Shown here: positions 1-8,745 of the stretch, piece by piece | Numbering within the stretch: the stretch's first letter is position 1 | Layout of the letters: the number at the start of each line of letters is the position of its first letter | Origin: Dehalobacterium sp040766325 | Lineage (GTDB): Bacteria > Bacillota > Dehalobacteriia > Dehalobacteriales > Dehalobacteriaceae | Length of the DNA: 39,522 bases | NCBI GenBank assembly: GCA_040766325.1 | Contig: JAXGQR010000019.1 | Span: 1-39,522 of the forward strand | Reading direction: 5' to 3' | Program-made: the position numbers and the translations under genes | Notes under the pieces: model-generated | What the model saw: the letters and a program-made list of their open reading frames with translations, nothing else | The model's database searches: none | Told to the model about the DNA's origin: nothing

Positions 1-265
1 ATCCGCCTTTTCCTTTAGACTATTGCATCTTTTAGTACTAATACCTCCTTCTTGGTTATTTTTAAACTACGCATTTATTATACAAGATAATTCTATATAC
101 CTCGTAATACAATACAATTCTGTAGTTTGTATAATCAAAACATTTCAGTACTTTAGTAAAACAAATTATTTCACCAGAAACGGTAAATCCTAATATCTGT
201 AGTAATTAATCTTGCAAATAGCCAAAGACTTACGTCCCTACATTGGTCATACTTATGATGGAAAG
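1..265. other. AT-rich non-coding stretch
   Basis: I see no gene here: all frames are short, and no open frame has a ribosome binding site or a recognisable family motif. The stretch lies downstream of the leftward FAD/Rieske gene, beyond its likely terminator. No tRNA, riboswitch or repeat array was recognised. Confidence 0.5.
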
Positions 266-315
266 GATATTAAAATTAAAAGGAACACAGAGGCTGTATT
301 TCCTCTTTGTTCCTT
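266..315 (-). terminator. Intrinsic terminator after the FAD/Rieske oxidoreductase gene
   Basis: Positions 280-293 and 302-315 form a 14-bp stem with one mismatched pair and an 8-base loop. Read on the minus strand, the stem is followed at once by a T-rich run (complement of 266-279). It lies about 105 bases past the stop of the oxidoreductase gene and points the right way to end that transcript. Confidence 0.65.
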
Positions 316-344
316 ATTATTACATACTAATCGTCTGTAAAACC

Positions 345-366
345 CTACTGATAGAAGTTTTACTTT
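345..366. repeat. Dispersed 22-bp repeat, copy 1
   Basis: The 22 bases here match 10854-10875 at 21 of 22 positions, in the same orientation. Both copies sit just downstream of a leftward gene for a redox enzyme. A match this long is not expected by chance in 39 kb, so it is probably one member of a dispersed intergenic repeat family; its function is unknown. Confidence 0.55.
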
Positions 367-419
367 AACTGTAATCTATTCCTTGTTTTAACAGATATTT
401 GGTCTCATAAATGATTACA

Positions 420-1950
420 CTAAGGTTCCAGAGGTTCTAGTAGCTCCAATGGCTTCACGGTAGGTCCGTCGATAATTTCTCCCTGATACGAGAATCGAGA
501 ACCATGACAAGGACAATCCCACGATTTTTCCGCTGAATTCCAATGGAGTTCGCAGCCTAGATGAGTGCAGGTGGCCTGCTTCATCTCGATAAGCCCCTGT
601 TCTTTGGCCGTTTTTCTCAATGATTTTTCCTTCCCCCTTTTTGATTTCTTCCTCCAGAGGTAATGGGGAAGTTTTCCCGTCAATAAACTGTTTGGCCACA
701 TCAAAATTTTCTACAATAAAATTCTTGGCCGATGATGTATTCATCTCTCTGCTGGGACAATACACATCCTGCCAAGGATTTTTTCCTGTTATAATCAAAT
801 CTCTAAGAAGCATCCCGGCAACTGTACTGTTGGTCATGCCCCATTTGGCAAAACCGGTAGCAACAAACATATTAGGCGTTTTTGTCGTGAACTGCCCGAT
901 ATAGGGAATCCCGTCAAGGGTCATGCAATCCTGAGCCGACCATCGATAAGGAATCCCCTCTACTTGAAAATGATCTCCGGCAAATTGTAATAACGTTCCG
1001 TAATGCCCTTGGGTATCCCCCCCTTGACCGGTCTTATGAGACTCCCCACCGACAAAAATAAGCTCACCTTGCTTTGAACCTTGAGCACGGAGGGAACGGG
1101 TCGGATTCTCTGCAGTGATGTACATACCTCCGGGAAATTGATCTTTGGCCTTGATGGCCACCACATAGGATCGCTCTTGATAAATACGTGCCATATATAA
1201 ACCGGCTTTATTGTAACAGGGATAATGGGAAGCAATGATTATTTTTTCTGCGGTAACACGCTTTCCTTGATCTGTGGAGATTACATAAGGGTTTTCGCCA
1301 TCGATATCTACCACTCTGCTGCCCTCAAAAACATGACTTCCGTCTCCGGGAATTGTTGCCGCTAGAGGAAGGAGGTATTCCCTGGGATGAAATTGGGCTT
1401 GCCCGTCAAAACGCATCCCCCCTTTTATGGGAATAGAAGGAAAGGGAATGCTCTCCACATAGGAAGCCTTAATCCCAGCTTCAGATGCAGCATCGATCTC
1501 ATTATGAATCTGCTGCACATACTGATCCTGTTGAGTATAAAGATAGGCAGGCTGGGGCTCAAAATCACAATCAATGTTATGTTCCCGGATGATCGCTTCA
1601 ATCGTGCGAATCGCCGCTTCATTAGCCGCCCCATATTGCTGGGCCAACTCTACACCCATTTGATTCTTAATCTTGGCATAAATTAGATGGTGCTGTGAAG
1701 TGATTTTGGCTGTGGTATGACCGGTAGTTCCTTGAAGAATATGATCACCCTCCAGAACAGCTACTTTTAGCCCTGCTTTTTTGATCATGTAACCGCAGGA
1801 AAGCCCTACCATCCCTCCCCCAATGATCGCCACATCCACTTTGATATCTTCCTCTAAAGAGGGGTAATTCGTTTTCGGCGTTGAATCCAGCCAATAAGAT
1901 TTTGTGGGGTTGATAAAAACCTCTTCGATGATTTCCTTATCGATCTCCAT
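420..1950 (-). CDS. FAD-dependent oxidoreductase (DAO family) with C-terminal Rieske domain, frameshifted
   Basis: The gene encodes a cytosolic flavoprotein of the glycine/D-amino-acid oxidase (DAO) family with a Rieske [2Fe-2S] domain at its C-terminus, a known fusion of unknown substrate. The N-terminal FAD site shows the GGGMVG dinucleotide-binding motif near residue 45. The DAO part is open for about 457 residues from an ATG preceded by AGGAGG. The Rieske ligands (CTHLGC, then CPCHGS) are in another frame, after a break near 565-576. About seven or eight residues that relatives have before the first Rieske cysteine are missing at the break, so this looks like a small deletion and not a single-base slip. 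If the break is real, the protein loses its Rieske cluster. No neighbouring gene helps to identify the substrate. Confidence 0.8.
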
Positions 1951-2068
1951 CCTTTTCCTCCTATTACAAATTCCCGCTTTTTGTCGATTAAATCAAAAGA
2001 AAAATCGGGTGGTCTCTTTACCCGATTAGTATGGCGAAACTTATTTATTTTATGCGATCAGTTACGTT

Positions 2069-2503
2069 TTAGTCTCGTCTTTTAATTAATGCTTTAGCCT
2101 GAAATGTGATTACCATCTGGTTTTCTTGATTCCAGGCAGTGACCCTATAACAAAGGATTCCCCGTCCTTTTTTTCTGGAAGGTATTTTATCGACAATCTC
2201 CATCTCACTATGTAATACGTCGTTGGCACGGACCGGAGCCGTCCATTTTAAATAATCAAAGCCTAAACCTCCAATAATTTCATCGAAGACAACTTTCGCT
2301 TTGATAGATTTGCTGTGGATTGCACATAAGGTATGGTATCCGGAAGCAATGATTCCTCCATAAATGGATTCCGTGGCAAACTCAGAATCCACATGAATCG
2401 GTAAAGGGTCATACTCCATAGCAAATCTATGAATTTCTTCCGCTGTTAAAACTACCTCCTCTAAAGGAATTTTTTGTCCGATGATCAGGTCCTCATAATA
2501 CAT
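2069..2503 (-). CDS. MaoC-like hot-dog-fold (R)-enoyl-CoA hydratase
   Basis: This 144-residue protein is intact and of usual length for a single-domain MaoC dehydratase, a family that hydrates trans-2-enoyl-CoA to (R)-3-hydroxyacyl-CoA. It begins YYEDLIIGQKIP, as is typical. The hydratase motif is visible as YDPLPIHVD (residues 31-39; the D and H are the expected catalytic pair), followed by YGGIIASGYHT. The ATG has a GGAGG site 7-8 bases upstream. It stands alone, with divergent or unrelated neighbours, so the CoA substrate is unknown. Confidence 0.85.
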   Translation of the reverse strand: MYYEDLIIGQKIPLEEVVLTAEEIHRFAMEYDPLPIHVDSEFATESIYGGIIASGYHTLCAIHSKSIKAKVVFDEIIGGLGFDYLKWTAPVRANDVLHSEMEIVDKIPSRKKGRGILCYRVTAWNQENQMVITFQAKALIKRRD

Positions 2504-2684
2504 TTACTTGCCTCCATTCTACAATAAAGCAACTTGAAAAAATAGATTAATTTTATCTTATCACAAATGCTTTTACTTGTCCTCAAAATATTTTTGCTTC
2601 CCGTTTTAATCACTTGCATTTTGCTTAAGAGCAATTTATGATAAATAATATACCAAAATTTTCTTAATAAGGAGCTGATCCAAA

Positions 2685-3236
2685 ATGGATGTATTTGAAG
2701 CCATTGCTAAAAGAAAAAGTGTCCGTGCCTATACCACGGAGCAAATTTCTCAGGAAGCACTGGAAAAGATCATTGAAGCCGGTCAATGTCCTCCCAACGC
2801 TGGACCCTACCAAATTTCTGTGATACAAAATCCTGAATTGGTAAAAAAGATGAACGAGCTAACAGCGGATGCCATGCGTAATTCCGGCAACGAATTTTTT
2901 ATCAGCAGAATCTCCCTTCCTGGCTACGAACCTCTATACGGAGCTCCCACGGTGATTCTCCTTTCTGAGCCATCATCCAGCCCCTTTGGAAACGTGAATA
3001 CTGCCTTAGCCGCGGAAAATATGATTCTCGCTGCAACGGGTCTTGGCCTGGGAAGCTGTTTTCTCTTTACACCTACTTTAGCCTTCGTCGGAGATAAATC
3101 AGGCGCTTTGGCGAAAGAAGCAGGCATTCAGGAAGGATATTCCGTAACCTGCGCTGTTATTGTCGGACACTCCGGAGGAGATGCATTTTCTACACCTACG
3201 AGAGAGAAAAAAGGTGTCGTGAATTACGTCAGATAA
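2685..3236 (+). CDS. Nitroreductase-family FMN oxidoreductase
   Basis: This intact 183-residue protein has the nitroreductase fold: an N-terminal RKSVRAY motif that binds the FMN phosphate, a PNAGPYQ segment that lines the flavin, and the GLGLGSCFL segment in the C-terminal half. Members reduce nitroaromatics, quinones, enones or flavins with NAD(P)H as dimers. The start is supported by AAGGAG 9 bases upstream. It is one of the few plus-strand genes and is followed by a clear terminator. The substrate cannot be told from sequence; the C-terminus differs from the NfsB and BluB subgroups. Confidence 0.85.
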   Translation: MDVFEAIAKRKSVRAYTTEQISQEALEKIIEAGQCPPNAGPYQISVIQNPELVKKMNELTADAMRNSGNEFFISRISLPGYEPLYGAPTVILLSEPSSSPFGNVNTALAAENMILAATGLGLGSCFLFTPTLAFVGDKSGALAKEAGIQEGYSVTCAVIVGHSGGDAFSTPTREKKGVVNYVR

Positions 3237-3312
3237 TCAGAGTTATGCTATTGTGACAACCTGTTATTAAATATTTTTATTTAATCAAGAACAGACATTA
3301 AAATTTATCCAT

Positions 3313-3350
3313 AACAAAACGGCGCTCTGCTGAACGCCGTTTTGTTTTTG
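3313..3350 (+). terminator. Intrinsic terminator after the nitroreductase gene
   Basis: Positions 3313-3324 pair perfectly with 3335-3346 (12 bp, GC-rich near the loop), with a 10-base loop and a following T run. It lies 77 bases after the nitroreductase stop and before menA, so the two genes are probably separate transcription units. Confidence 0.9.
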
Positions 3351-3465
3351 CCAATGTCGGGTCCAAGATACTTACCTCTTGCTCTTGTAGCAGGAAAATA
3401 GCGTAATAAAACGAATACAGTAGAAAATGAAAATAACCGTAACCTTTAGGGGAGGATTCCAGTAT

Positions 3466-4365
3466 ATGACATCATCTAGCAAAACACTTCATCCTTTGAA
3501 AATTTGGTTCTTGGCCATTCGGCCCAAAACCTTACCTGCGGCAATGGGCCCGGTCATTGTAGGAACTGCCTTAGCCATCGGTGATCAAGCATTTCGTTTC
3601 GGCCCTGCTCTGGCTGCCCTAATGGGGGCTCTCCTGCTCCAAATCGGCTCCAATCTGGCTAACGATGTTTTTGATTTTAAAAAAGGCACAGATACGGAAG
3701 AAAGAACCGGCCCTTTAAGAGTCACTCAGGCCGGACTGCTCACCCCCCGCCAGGTACTGGGTGGTATGATCGCCATTTTTATTATTGCGATAATGATCGG
3801 TTTCTATCTCATTTGGGTAGGAGGATGGCCTGTACTGGCCATTGGTGTTGCCTCGATCATCTGTGCCATCGCCTATACGGGAGGCCCTTTTCCCCTGGGC
3901 TATCACGGTTTGGGGGAGGTCTTTGTCTGTATCTTCTTTGGCCCCGTTGCCCTCTGTGGTACCTATTATGTGCAGACCGGAACCGTCGTCCCCGCTGCCT
4001 GGTGGGCTTCCATTTCTATGGGTCTCTTAATCAGCGCTATCAACGTGGTCAATAATTATCGGGATTTGGAAACGGATCGAAAAGCAGGCAAGAAAACCCT
4101 GGCTGTTCGCTTAGGACCTTTTGGTGCCCGTATGGAATATTATTTGTTGCTGGCTGTGGCTATGGTCACTCCTTGGGTGATGTGGTTTCTTAATCTCACC
4201 TCGGCATGGATTTTTTTATCCTGGCTTGCCGTTCCTCTCATGCTTCCCCTAATCAAGGATATTCAAACAAAAAAGGGCGTTCCCTTGAACGCCACTTTAG
4301 CCGGTACGGCTCGATTGTCTTTGATTTTCGGAATACTTTTTTCTATAGGGTACATCCTGGGATAA
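3466..4365 (+). CDS. menA: 1,4-dihydroxy-2-naphthoate polyprenyltransferase
   Basis: MenA joins a polyprenyl chain to 1,4-dihydroxy-2-naphthoate in the membrane to give demethylmenaquinone. The protein is about 299 residues with some eight hydrophobic segments. The two aspartate-rich UbiA motifs are visible: NDVFDFKKGTD (after the second helix) and NNYRDLETDRKAGKKTLA (in the middle). The family opening FLAIRPKTLPAA is present. I chose the ATG at 3466 because GGGGAGGA lies about 10 bases upstream; an ATG 39 bases earlier has no site. It is alone, with no other men genes in view. Its presence suggests the host makes menaquinone. Confidence 0.92.
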   Translation: MTSSSKTLHPLKIWFLAIRPKTLPAAMGPVIVGTALAIGDQAFRFGPALAALMGALLLQIGSNLANDVFDFKKGTDTEERTGPLRVTQAGLLTPRQVLGGMIAIFIIAIMIGFYLIWVGGWPVLAIGVASIICAIAYTGGPFPLGYHGLGEVFVCIFFGPVALCGTYYVQTGTVVPAAWWASISMGLLISAINVVNNYRDLETDRKAGKKTLAVRLGPFGARMEYYLLLAVAMVTPWVMWFLNLTSAWIFLSWLAVPLMLPLIKDIQTKKGVPLNATLAGTARLSLIFGILFSIGYILG

Positions 4366-4477
4366 ACTAAACTTTTGCCTTAGTGTCAGTTAGTTATTGG
4401 ATAAAGTCTTCCTAGCATATTCTCCTAATTTTGAGGTTGTCGTCATACTGCCTCTTGAGAGAGGAGAAATCTTCTAT

Positions 4478-5227
4478 TTATAAATGTTTCCAGGCACAAA
4501 GTTTCTTTTCGGCCACATCTAAAAGCAGATAGAGTACAAAGCCCATTAAACTCATGGCAATAATCCCCGCGAACATCTCCTCATAATTCATACGGCTTAA
4601 ACTATCCATAATGAAAAAGCCAATGCCTTTTTGGGTGGCATAGGTTTCCGCCAGAAAAAGCACCGCCAGGGCCGTCCCTAAAGCCAGTCGAAGAGAGGTT
4701 AAGATCACCGGAAGACAGGCAGGAAAATAAACATGACCGTACAGGGCAAAGGTACTTGCTCCCAGAGACTGCACCGAGGAAACATAGCCTTGATCCAGAT
4801 TTTTGGCCCCGTCCCGGGTGGTAACCAGTATTTGATAAAAAATGATCAGGGTGATAAGCACAATTTTAGACAGATCTCCCATCCCCAAAAGAATTAAAAA
4901 AACCGGCATTAAAACCACTTTTGGGATGGGATAAGTCAGGTAAATAAAGGGCGCAACCTTTTCATCAATCTTAGAATTTTTGCCCAAGAATAGTCCCAAG
5001 GGCACCGCCAGTACCGTGGCCAGGAAAAGACTCACCAGTACCCGGTACAAGCTTACCCCCAAATGAATCAGCAAATCTCCCCGCATGCTAAGGAGCAAGC
5101 TTTTAATGGTATCTATCGGCTCGGGAACAGCAGGGTTTCCCAAGGCAAGGGCCAAAATCCACCAAGCGGACATGAGCACCACTGCGCTATAGAGAAAAGA
5201 GAGGAATCCCCCGTTCTTTTTAATCAT
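4478..5227 (-). CDS. ABC transporter permease, SsuC/TauC-like
   Basis: This 249-residue inner-membrane permease belongs to the BPD_transp_1 family as found in sulfonate, taurine, nitrate and pyrimidine-precursor importers. About six hydrophobic segments are visible. The cytoplasmic coupling loop that contacts the ATPase appears as VQSLGASTFALYGHVYFPA, a variant of the EAA motif. It overlaps the upstream ATPase gene by 8 bases, so they are translationally coupled. No substrate-binding protein gene accompanies the pair, which is unusual for an importer of this class. Substrate unknown. Confidence 0.85.
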   Translation of the reverse strand: MIKKNGGFLSFLYSAVVLMSAWWILALALGNPAVPEPIDTIKSLLLSMRGDLLIHLGVSLYRVLVSLFLATVLAVPLGLFLGKNSKIDEKVAPFIYLTYPIPKVVLMPVFLILLGMGDLSKIVLITLIIFYQILVTTRDGAKNLDQGYVSSVQSLGASTFALYGHVYFPACLPVILTSLRLALGTALAVLFLAETYATQKGIGFFIMDSLSRMNYEEMFAGIIAMSLMGFVLYLLLDVAEKKLCAWKHL

Positions 5228-6008
5228 TTCCGCTGCACCTGCCTTCCCTGGGTTGGTGGAGCAGAGAACGGAGATAAGTGGCCATTTCTAAAAACTGCAC
5301 CTTACCTCGTAAATCATAATTTCCCGCCAAAGGATTTTCCACCTTTTTCATAATCTGTCCGGGACAGGCTGACATGACAAATATTTTTTGTCCTAAAAAA
5401 ACGGCTTCTTCGATATTATGGGTAATGAGCAGGGTGGTTAAATGAGTTTCCTGCCAGATGGCCAGCAAAAAATCCTGTATTTCTTCCCGGGTTAAAGCAT
5501 CTAAAGAAGAAAAAGGCTCGTCCATCAACAGGAGCTTGGGCTCCAAAACCAAAGAACGGGCAATTGCTACCCGCTGCCGTTGGCCGCCGCTTAGCTGACT
5601 GGGAAAACGCTCTGCCAATTGCAATAAGTCCATCTTCCTCAACATAGCTTCCACTCTTTGTTGCATTTCTCCGGGCTCTTTCTTCCGGAAACGAAGGCCC
5701 AGCATGACATTTTCCCAGACCGTCTTCCAAGGTAAGAGTCCGTAATCCTGCAGGATCAAAGAGGTTTCTCCTCCGCTCACAGGCGTCTTGCCATCAATCC
5801 CCACCCAGCCCAAATAATGGGGATTAAGACCGGCTAACACATTGATTAAAGTGCTCTTACCGCAGCCGGAAGGACCGATAATCACACCCATTTCTCCCTG
5901 ATCAAGAAAAAGATTGACCCCATCTAAGGCGGAGACCTTTTCCCCTTGATGGAGGTAATCCACTGTCAGGTTCTTAATTTCCAAGTAATGTTCAGCTTTC
6001 ATGGCCAT
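5220..6008 (-). CDS. ABC transporter ATP-binding protein, SsuB/TauB-like
   Basis: This 262-residue ATPase energises the permease encoded just downstream. Walker A (GPSGCGKST, near residue 43), the Q loop (ILQDYGLLPW), the ABC signature (LSGGQRQR) and Walker B with catalytic glutamate (LLLMDEPFSSLD) are all intact, followed by the H-loop histidine in LLITHNIEEA. Its start overlaps the end of the tetR gene by 17 bases, so regulator, ATPase and permease form one operon. The closest functional classes import sulfonates, nitrate or thiamine/pyrimidine precursors; nothing here tells which. Confidence 0.9.
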   Translation of the reverse strand: MAMKAEHYLEIKNLTVDYLHQGEKVSALDGVNLFLDQGEMGVIIGPSGCGKSTLINVLAGLNPHYLGWVGIDGKTPVSGGETSLILQDYGLLPWKTVWENVMLGLRFRKKEPGEMQQRVEAMLRKMDLLQLAERFPSQLSGGQRQRVAIARSLVLEPKLLLMDEPFSSLDALTREEIQDFLLAIWQETHLTTLLITHNIEEAVFLGQKIFVMSACPGQIMKKVENPLAGNYDLRGKVQFLEMATYLRSLLHQPREGRCSGND

Positions 6009-6609
6009 GCCCCAGTCCTCTTAAATTATATTTCTTAAGATTGATAAAGGCCGTCTCCAGGTCCTTGGGCTCACCTTCCATCAGATAATGTAAGAGGACC
6101 TGACGAAAACTGCCCACTAAGGCGATGGCACTAACCAAAGTGTCCCCTTCCGGTAAGCGTCCTTCCAACTTCAACTCCTCCAGATCCTTTTTAGTCCAGC
6201 GAACAAACTCATTTTCGATTTTGAGCAATTTTTTTTGAAAGGAGGTGCTAATCCCGGGAACCTGTACCAATAAAATTTTAGCCATAGTTCTTTCCTTCAA
6301 AAAAACCTGAAAGCAAACATCTATGGAGGCTTGGAGTTTATCAAACCCATCAGTATATTTTTTCCGTTCATTTTTAATGACGGTTAAAAGCTCTTGAAAC
6401 ATTTCGTCTACAACAAATTGTATCAATTCTTCTTTATTAGCGAAATAAAGATATACCGTACCCGTAGCAATCTTTGCTTTTTGAGCCAAGGCCTTTATAG
6501 AGGTTCCCTGGTAACCTTTTTCTGCAAAGAGTTCTCGAGCCGCCTTAATAATGTCCTCTTTTTTTTGCGCCATTTTCTCTTGGGTTCGTCTCGTCTCTCG
6601 ATATGCCAA
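5992..6609 (-). CDS. TetR-family transcriptional regulator
   Basis: The N-terminal helix-turn-helix is typical of TetR: IIKAARELFAEKGYQGTSI, then KAKIATGTVYLYFANKEEL. The remaining 150 residues form the ligand and dimer domain. An ATG at 6630 is possible, but GAGGGTGGG sits just before a TTG at 6609, which I prefer. The gene heads the operon with the ABC ATPase and permease, and a palindrome overlaps its promoter, so it probably represses itself and the transporter until a ligand binds. Ligand unknown. Confidence 0.85.
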   Translation of the reverse strand: MAYRETRRTQEKMAQKKEDIIKAARELFAEKGYQGTSIKALAQKAKIATGTVYLYFANKEELIQFVVDEMFQELLTVIKNERKKYTDGFDKLQASIDVCFQVFLKERTMAKILLVQVPGISTSFQKKLLKIENEFVRWTKKDLEELKLEGRLPEGDTLVSAIALVGSFRQVLLHYLMEGEPKDLETAFINLKKYNLRGLGHGHES

Positions 6610-6636
6610 AAGCCCACCCTCTTTATCCATATAATG

Positions 6637-6676
6637 AATATGAGTTCATATTATACGCTACTGAAATTCTTGTCAA
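6637..6676 (-). promoter_or_regulatory. SigA-type promoter with TetR operator palindrome
   Basis: On the minus strand TTGACA (complement of 6671-6676) stands 17 bases from TAATAT (complement of 6648-6653). A perfect inverted repeat, AATATGA-GT-TCATATT at 6637-6652, overlaps the -10 element. This is where a TetR repressor would be expected to bind to control the gene that starts at 6609 or 6630. The promoter and palindrome are seen directly; the pairing with this TetR is inferred from position. Confidence 0.7.
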
Positions 6677-6723
6677 TATTGGTATCAGTAGACAGAGTTT
6701 TGATATTAGGGGCAGTTAGTTAT

Positions 6724-7690
6724 CTAAGAATCGTACAAATGGCAAGCTACAAAATGACCCGGTGCGGCTTCCTGCAGAATCGGTTTTTTCTGACGACAAA
6801 TTTCTTTTCCATAAGGGCATCTTTTTTCAAAAGGGCATCCCGGGGGCGGATTATAAGGGCTGGGTACTTCCCCGGAAAGCACTATCTTTCTTTTTTCTCC
6901 TTCCTCTTTAGGATTAAAATAAGGTACTGCAGCAAGAAGAGCTTTGGTATATGGATGAAGGGGATTTTGATAAGGATCCCCGGCACCGGACATTTCCACC
7001 AGGTTACCCAGATACATTACGGCGATGCTGTGAGATAAATAGCGCACCATGGACAGATCATGAGAAATAAACAAATAGGAGGTCTTCGTATTTTCCTGCA
7101 GTCTTTGCAGCAGGTTGACAATTTGCGCCTGCATAGACACATCCAATGCTGAGATCGGCTCGTCGCAGATAATACATTCCGGCTGCACCGCAAGAGCCGG
7201 GCAATACCAATACGCTGCCTTTGGCCCCCGCTGAATTCATGGGGGTAACGACGGCTATCCTCCGGGTTTAGTCCTACCAAATGCAATAATTCCAGGATTC
7301 TTTCTCGTCTTGCTTTTCCCAGATATAATTGATGAATATCCATACCTTCCCCAGGATACGTTCCACTGTCATCCTGGGGTTCAAGGATGCATAAGCATTC
7401 TGAAAAACCATTTGCACCCTTTTCCTGAAATTTTTCAGGTCAACCCCTTTCATTTGATGCACATCCCGATCCCGATACATCACCTGACCCTCTGTAGGTT
7501 GATAAAGGCGGATAATCGTTTTCCCTAAAGTAGATTTGCCGCAGCCGCTTTCCCCTACCAGGCCCAAAGTTTTCCCAGAGTACACGGAGAAGGAAATACC
7601 ATCTAATGCTTTTAGCACAGAATTTCTTCTAAAATAAAAATACTTTTTGAGATTTTCTACCCTGATTACTTCTTCCTGTTTAGCATTCAT
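6724..7690 (-). CDS. oppF: Oligopeptide/dipeptide ABC transporter ATPase OppF/DppF, two frameshifts
   Basis: Reconstructed, this is an OppF-type ATPase of about 320 residues. Walker A (GESGCGKST), the Q loop (MVFQNAYASLNP), the signature (FSGGQRQR), Walker B (IICDEPISALD) and the C-terminal oligopeptide-transporter extension with its cysteine cluster (GCPFEKRCPYGKEIC) are all present, but in three frames. The first break near 7345 is explained by one missing G in a G run; the second near 7200 by one missing G in CCCGGG. Both restore the family sequence exactly, so the gene is probably intact in life. It follows oppD directly; no Opp permease or binding-protein gene is nearby. Confidence 0.85.
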
Positions 7691-7694
7691 TATT

Positions 7695-8704
7695 TCATTC
7701 TCCCAAAATCATTCTTTTTGCCTGAGGATGATGCAACCAGCAAGCCACCCTGTGTTTCTCTCCCGAAGAACACCCCAGTGAACCTCCTCCGGAGCTAACC
7801 GACAACATACTTTCATGGCATACTGACACCGCGGAACAAAAGGGCAGCCTTGAGGCGGGCAAAACAAATCCGGAGGCTGACCGGGAATGATGTTTAGCTT
7901 CTCAACACCCTCCTGACTTATACGAGGCCGGGATTTTAACAGTCCCTGAGTGTAAGGATGCAGGGCTTGATAAAAAACATCCTCGATCCTTCCTGCTTCC
8001 ATGATTTTTCCTCCGTACATGACCAGCACCTGATCTGCTAACTGCCCTGCCACTCCAAAATCATGAGTGATCAAGAGCAGGCTCATCTGAAACTGTTCCT
8101 TTAAATGGCTGAGTAAATCAATAATCTGAGCCTGAATCGTCACATCCAGGGAAGTAGTAGGTTCGTCTGCAATCAAAAGCTTTGGGCTGCCGGCCAATGC
8201 CATGGCCAGCATCACCCGTTGTCTCATACCACCGCTAAATTCATGTGGATATTGATTAATGCGCTTGTCTCCCTGATAAATGCCGACAAAATCCAATAGT
8301 TTAAAGACTTCCTTTTGAACTTCCTTTTTACTCAGTTTTCTCCTGTAAAATAACGACTCTCCAATTTGTTTGCCGATCTTCATAGTAGGATTCAAGGATG
8401 TCTCAGGATCCTGAAAAACAATGCCCATTTCCGAGCCTCGATACCCTTCCATCTGCCGATCCGTCAATTGGGTAAGGTCTATCCCATTAAACAGGATTCC
8501 CTCCCCTTTTATCACTCCGGGAGGTGAAGAGATTAAGCCCATTAGGGCATGGGCGGTAACACTTTTCCCGCAGCCTGACTCCCCTACAATGGCCAGGGTT
8601 TCCCCGGGTTTAATGGTAAAATTCACGCCTCGCACCGCTTGTACCACTCCACCATATGTATTAAATGATACCTCCAGGTTTTTTACCTCCAGCAGGTTCA
8701 TCAT
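7695..8704 (-). CDS. oppD: Oligopeptide/dipeptide ABC transporter ATPase OppD/DppD
   Basis: OppD pairs with OppF to drive peptide uptake. Walker A (GESGCGKS), Q loop (IVFQDPETSLNP), signature (FSGGMRQR), Walker B (LLIADEPTTSLD) and the C-terminal Opp extension with cysteines (CPPQGCPFVPRC) are visible. In the frame as read, the gene stops at 7709 with an atypical tail. A one-base change near 7770 restores the usual ending (RVACWLHH) and moves the stop to 7695, just before oppF. The protein is about 335 residues. The usual oppBC permeases and oppA are absent from this window, so partners must lie elsewhere. Confidence 0.88.
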
Positions 8705-8745
8705 GGCCCCTACCCCTCTTTTCTCCTACATCCCTTGATAATTGA

